DNA of 64,000 nt from Citrobacter sp. Cu233. GTDB taxonomy: Bacteria; Pseudomonadota; Gammaproteobacteria; Enterobacterales; Enterobacteriaceae. The number at the start of each line of letters is the position of its first letter. Within the stretch, counting starts at the first letter, position 1. The stretch spans positions 248,001 to 312,000 of the forward strand of contig NZ_JAOWIF010000033.1 in the NCBI RefSeq assembly GCF_030332225.1. The letters run 5' to 3'. The notes beneath the pieces were generated by a model. That model saw nothing but the letters and a program-made list of their open reading frames with translations, made no database searches and had not been told where the DNA came from. Of this stretch, positions 62,801 through 64,000 are shown piece by piece. Position numbers and translations under genes: made by a program.

Positions 62801-64000
62801 TAAGAGCGTCACTGACCAGAGCGGTATTTTCGCCGGAAAAGGCGGCTTTGATATCACGGTCGGAAACCACACCCAGCTTGATGGCGCGGTGATTGCCTCC
62901 ACGGCAGACAGCGGCAAAAACAAACTGGATACGGGAACGCTTGGCTGGAGCGATATTCACAACGAGAGCAAAACCACCGGTGACAGCCACACCGTCGCAA
63001 TTTCGGGCAGTATGGGCGGCAGCGGAAACGGTGAAAACCGCAACGTGGCTCCGGCCATCGGTACCGGTCATGCGGAAGAAAGCAGCAGCGGCACCACGTC
63101 ATCGGCCATCAGTAACGGCAGCATCATCATCCGTGACCAGGCAAACCAGAAACAGGATATTGCTGACCTGAGCCGGGACACGGAGAACGCCCACCATGGC
63201 GTGGATGTAAACGGTGATGTGCAGAAGGTGAAGGATAACCTGGCGGTACAGAGTGAAGGTGCGGCGCTGGCGACCTCTGCACTGGACGTATATGGTAAGT
63301 ATGCAGAGCAGAAGGCGAAGGAATCCAATGCCGCGCTGGAAGCGAAACTGACTGCGGAAGGTAAACTGAACGGCAGCATGACCGCCGGAGAGCGGGAAGC
63401 CACGCTGAAGGCGCACCCGGATTATCAGGGGACTGACTACGGCCCGGGAAGTGAGTTCTGGACGAAGGGCAGCGCGGCAGCGGGACTGCTGGCCGGTGCG
63501 CTTGGCGGCAATCTGAAGGCAGGCGCGGCAGCCGGAGCGGCACCGCTGCTGGCCTCACTGGTTAAGGATGTGAAGAACGACGCGGCCCGAGCGGCGCTGC
63601 ATGGTATTGTGGCAGCAGCACTGACGCAACTGAGCGGTGGCAGCGGCTCAGATGGGCTTAAGGCGGGCGCGGCAGGGGCGATCACGGCCTCGCTGACAGG
63701 TGAGCGTCTGGTGAAGGCGCTGTACGGCAAGGACAACGTCGGCGAACTGACGGCGGACGAAAAACGTCTGGTGAGCAGTCTGGTGACGATTGCGGGTGGT
63801 CTGACCGGGGCTGCGGTGACGGACGGCGATCTGTCAATGGCCGCTCTCGCATCAAACACGGCGAAAGTGGAAGTTGAGAATAACTCGCTGGCAATCCCCA
63901 TTACGCCACCACCCGTCGCAGGCAATAACACCGGCGATGCGGTGAATGATGCCAACCAGACGATAGCATCAGCCCTGGACAAGAACCTGAAGGAAATGAA
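53862..64000 (+). CDS. cdiA: CDI toxin exoprotein CdiA, 3' end beyond window
   Basis: Open from ATG 53862 (AAGGGA upstream) to the window end: 3379 codons and incomplete. Signal peptide to AVA-ETI (residues 1-31). The TPS secretion domain has NPNL at 98-101 and NPYGI at 139-143 followed by TCNGCGF. FHA-type beta-helix repeats (LNNSGTL-like) occupy ~300-1360. A non-repetitive segment at ~1367-1640, with Cys pair and many aromatics, is the presumed receptor-binding domain. A Tyr/Pro-containing conserved block at ~1660-1840 ([19 protein letters not shown]) matches the YP domain. A second repeat block reaches ~3150, then an Ala/Gly-rich pretoxin domain ends with VENN at 3338-3341. In this family the C-terminal toxin after VENN is swapped between strains and paired with a cognate CdiI. 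Here both are outside. Confidence 0.95.
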   Translation, partial: MDNNQTRFSQRVLSWLLSTLLATQPLLPAVAETITPTGNTTMDKVGNGVPVVNIATPNGAGISHNKYGEYNVGKEGLILNNATGKLNQTQLGGLIQSNPNLKAGQEAKGIINEVTGANRSQLQGYTEVAGKAANVMVANPYGITCNGCGFINTPQATLTTGKPVMNADGSLQALEVTKGSITINGAGLDGSHSDAVSIIARATEVNAALHAKDLTVISGANRVTADGRVSALNGEGDVPKVAIDTGALGGMYANRIRLTSTESGVGVNLGNLNARSGDITLNSAGKLVLKDSLASGNTAVSGTEVTLSGDNKAGGNLNVTGTTALTLNQSRLVADKNLALSSSGQIIQNGGELTAGQNATLSAQRLNQTAGAVNVAGNVTLTSTDDATLKGRTVAGKTLTVSSGSLNNSGTLAAGTDSTVNTGTFNNTGTIQGNSLKVTAADLTSTGNLKSASALNINARDIVLSGETVADGTVTVKGNGLTTTSTAQTQGNSISVDVQNAQLDGIQAARDGFTLKASDGLIHGGKSSASVLNTESGSLSNSGTLTASALALNSTTVINSGLLHGERTLTLFSRLLDNRENGVAYSPAALSLSIPELKNAGIITSDAALSLSGSQLTNSGEVSGASLDVDYGTLNNGAGGLLLAQGTNRITAQSLSNAGSIAGNTLMLNADRLTSSGLLQGDTTLSLAGGILDLLASSRTLTGGDLTLSGTTLITAGQTQGQNVSVNVRDWQNSGSGLATSNLTALAAGMLSNTGDLMSQGDVTLNAATTDNRGSLLSAGDLSLSGHSLDNSGTLQGRHVTVRQDSITNSGTLTGVAALTLASRLEMAAPLLTLTNSRGGKLLTTGELNITAGSISNAEQWQGKRVLIHAQTLSNSGALQAAELLDAQISNSLTGTAGSKITSNGGLALSALTLSNSGQWIAKNLTLNADSLTNSGEITGVDTLAVTLNQTLHNQASGKLLSAGHLMLNASDITNGGQLQGQTTSVTTGQLTNSGRLQGEALTLAVSGELNNSSGGVLLSQNALNVTAATLNNQGTIQGGGESSAKATTRLQNDGKILSGSKLTLTAPELANNSSGLVQTVTLLLDVVNAINGGRVLATSSAELKGTSLNNSGTLQGADLLMNYRSTTNSGTILGTTAFTVKGDALAQTGAGRLYSAGNLLLDVRDFSGRGQVVGLGDTTLKLITTLTNTGTLAAGKTLSVTSQNAVTNSGVMQGNAIVLSAGGAFTNNKTLTTGNGSSSFSAQSLLLNASGSLQAGGDVSLTSRGNITVNGFTGTAGSLTMAAAGTLINTALIYAGNNLKLFADRIHNIYGDILAGNSLWIQKDSNGTANTEVINRSGSVETTRGDITISTAHLLNERDGLTVTETSTDNSSLIPGMGDGFLYVDISQLEGGSYGLNKYRDYHERCTGGANGNDHCVITEWDQYYYTMVESAAEQRFIQTQHRIDVASRGGASRITAGRDLSVSASSLDNLASLLMAGRNVTLSGNKLNNQSWQAGTDTVYWLYQYIPYSDWTVKSPGYANPLLELSAPWPWDGVGRSVRSPLSSTIRFVYQGRETETAAGEIFRSAISAGGNVSANLTNDISNTTITANAGGVSNTITAPVLNTLTPATVGGGLNSESLTGAGNVNVSAPGWLDSITDGLKEIASGSSLSGQNGNSGNYRLPFGNNGYFVPSTDPDSPYLITVNPKLDGLGNVDNSLFDGLYGLLGMKPGQAPHADARWSDEKQFLGSSYFLDRLGLKPEKDYRFLGDAAFDTRYVSDATLNLTGSRYINGLGSDLEQMQYLMDSAASQQKNLGLQFGVALTAEQVAQLTGSILWWESATINGQTVMVPKLYLSPKDITLHNGSVISGNNVQLAGGNITNSAGSITAQNGLSLDSASSIDNLNAGLISAGGSLDLSAIGDINNTGSAISGKTVSLESVAGSINNVTRSQQWNVNAGRTHLSGTDTGPVATITASDSLSLDARKDISIAGAEITAGGSLGMSAGNDINIAANPLSESDSRHGGRYEVSNSRTTLQGSSVSAGGNLLMVADNNLNVTASSVSAAESALLSAGNNLNLNAAREGESHRNGGTENHESHAVVATVTAGDNLTLAAGRDITSQAAGIAAENNVAIQAGRDVNLMAESVSAGDSYTSKKKKEINESVRQQGTEITSGGNTTIVAGRDVTAQAADVYASGNTAVVAGRDITLTTATESDYEYREKKKTSGGMFSKKTTHTIHEENHTRENGTQLSGENVVLRAGNDLTIQGSSVAAERDVALKAGNNVTVEAATNTDTYYDMKKTKKSGIFSSGSGLGVTIGSQSSKTTRQGAETTQSDARSMVGTSGGNVIISAGNQVTLSAADVIAGRAKDDTSRATGHIDITGSDIAIIPGRDTVTELVKQETKSSGVTVSVKAPFEDTVRNVRDTVRGKDSSGNSTVDKVKSLGAEGAALALDGPGQMVAVSAGSSKSSSESHYQGEFNSGSQLAAAGNIQMTATGKQGGNSGNILIAGSQVNAGEAVILDAKRDVNITTSTDTETYSNSSKSSGWNISSEMPTAGSATRATTGGGKHGSQLLPGGMSQSANHSSGTRTTENASVIQGSDIYVNSREGSVNISGSHLTATEDLMLSAVKGDINVTAGRDTSHNENSGSSKTIGTLGGDGYSATAGYSREKHSSRDDASTESGQRSQLTSTNGNIIAQAGGDLSLSGTDVRAGKSVSLSGENVLFDVSRDTRDGEAHSSSSQYGVTASAGGWAVDAAKAAETAARSAENGDDARLTAIKAGQAGTTAAQGMMTDSAVVKGKVSVTAGSSSQDSSYHATNTQGTTVSAGENVIINARNDIIGQGVQIGGKQVVLDAGRDILLTASQNTHNSQSKNSGSQVSAGVGVSLIGSQNGISIELGASQQKGKENSQSQSNSNSVIRAQEQLTVNSGRDTTLKGTALAGNHVVVNTGRDLTISSVQDTASYDSKQSSSGAGLSLCIPPLCYGASSGNVSTSGENVTQSGKSVTDQSGIFAGKGGFDITVGNHTQLDGAVIASTADSGKNKLDTGTLGWSDIHNESKTTGDSHTVAISGSMGGSGNGENRNVAPAIGTGHAEESSSGTTSSAISNGSIIIRDQANQKQDIADLSRDTENAHHGVDVNGDVQKVKDNLAVQSEGAALATSALDVYGKYAEQKAKESNAALEAKLTAEGKLNGSMTAGEREATLKAHPDYQGTDYGPGSEFWTKGSAAAGLLAGALGGNLKAGAAAGAAPLLASLVKDVKNDAARAALHGIVAAALTQLSGGSGSDGLKAGAAGAITASLTGERLVKALYGKDNVGELTADEKRLVSSLVTIAGGLTGAAVTDGDLSMAALASNTAKVEVENNSLAIPITPPPVAGNNTGDAVNDANQTIASALDKNLKEM
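63873..63884 (+). other. VENN motif: boundary of the exchangeable CdiA toxin domain
   Basis: Codons GTT GAG AAT AAC encode VENN in the frame of cdiA (residues 3338-3341). In E. coli-type CdiA this motif marks where the conserved pretoxin domain ends and the strain-specific CdiA-CT begins. Only 38 complete residues after it are visible. Confidence 0.88.

Noticed and set aside
54800-63000. Regularly recurring short motifs that could suggest a CRISPR array or tandem repeats
   Set aside because: They are degenerate FHA-type protein repeats (about 20 residues, in frame), not identical DNA repeats with spacers.
54219-63982. Many antisense frames of 80-290 codons along cdiA
   Set aside because: They mirror the repetitive codon pattern of cdiA (Ser/Leu/Pro-rich translations) and are not independent genes.

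Overview
This window reads as a chromosomal segment of an Enterobacteriaceae species close to Citrobacter or Salmonella and Escherichia. Gene order and protein sequences follow the tolC-parE-parC-exbBD-hyb region of E. coli almost gene for gene. Accessory genes interrupt that order: assT, an extra TrkH-type channel, a DASS transporter with a HIT protein, an MCP, a YdeP-like molybdoenzyme and a contact-dependent inhibition (CDI) locus. Citrobacter is the best guess from the mix of E. coli-like core and Salmonella-like accessory genes. The species cannot be fixed by eye.

Layout. 1-1.7 kb: a truncated aryl-sulfate sulfotransferase and a small membrane protein, apparently inserted beside zupT. 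1.8-7.0 kb: zupT, ygiD, ygiC, ygiB and tolC (metal uptake, an aromatic dioxygenase relative, the tolC-linked ygiBC genes, the outer-membrane efflux duct). 7.2-11.6 kb: nudF-yqiB-cpdA-yqiA-parE, a tightly packed operon with overlapping genes. 11.7-14.8 kb: ygiN-mdaB (quinone detoxification) and qseBC (two-component system), with ygiW divergent. 15.4-20.1 kb: parC, plsC, ftsP. 20.1-26 kb: a second TrkH-like potassium channel subunit, ygiQ, then a DASS anion transporter with a HIT hydrolase. 26-29.5 kb: dkgA and yqhD under the AraC regulator yqhC (aldehyde detoxification), with an ERIC repeat between the two enzymes. 29.6-33 kb: yghB, metC, exbBD with a Fur box. 33-34.5 kb: three unrecognised genes where E. 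coli has yghA and yqhA. 34.6-38.5 kb: gpr, an intact yghX, and a chemoreceptor with a flagellar sigma-28-type promoter. 38.5-45.6 kb: yghW behind a ModE-like palindrome, then the complete hydrogenase-2 operon hybOABCDEFG. 45.7-51.1 kb: yghU, a YdeP-family molybdoenzyme, gss.

At 51.2 kb the last 20 or so bases of a tRNA-Phe gene and its terminator remain. This marks the edge of a genomic island at the pheV-type site. After about 0.9 kb of AT-rich sequence holding gene scraps, the island carries cdiB (outer-membrane transporter) and cdiA, a giant two-partner-secretion exoprotein open from 53862 to the end of the window. CdiA shows a TPS domain, FHA repeats, a non-repetitive presumed receptor-binding region, a second repeat block, a pretoxin domain and the VENN motif. 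The window stops about 116 bases after VENN, so the toxin domain and its immunity gene lie just outside. No CRISPR array, rRNA operon, complete tRNA, transposase or integrase was seen.
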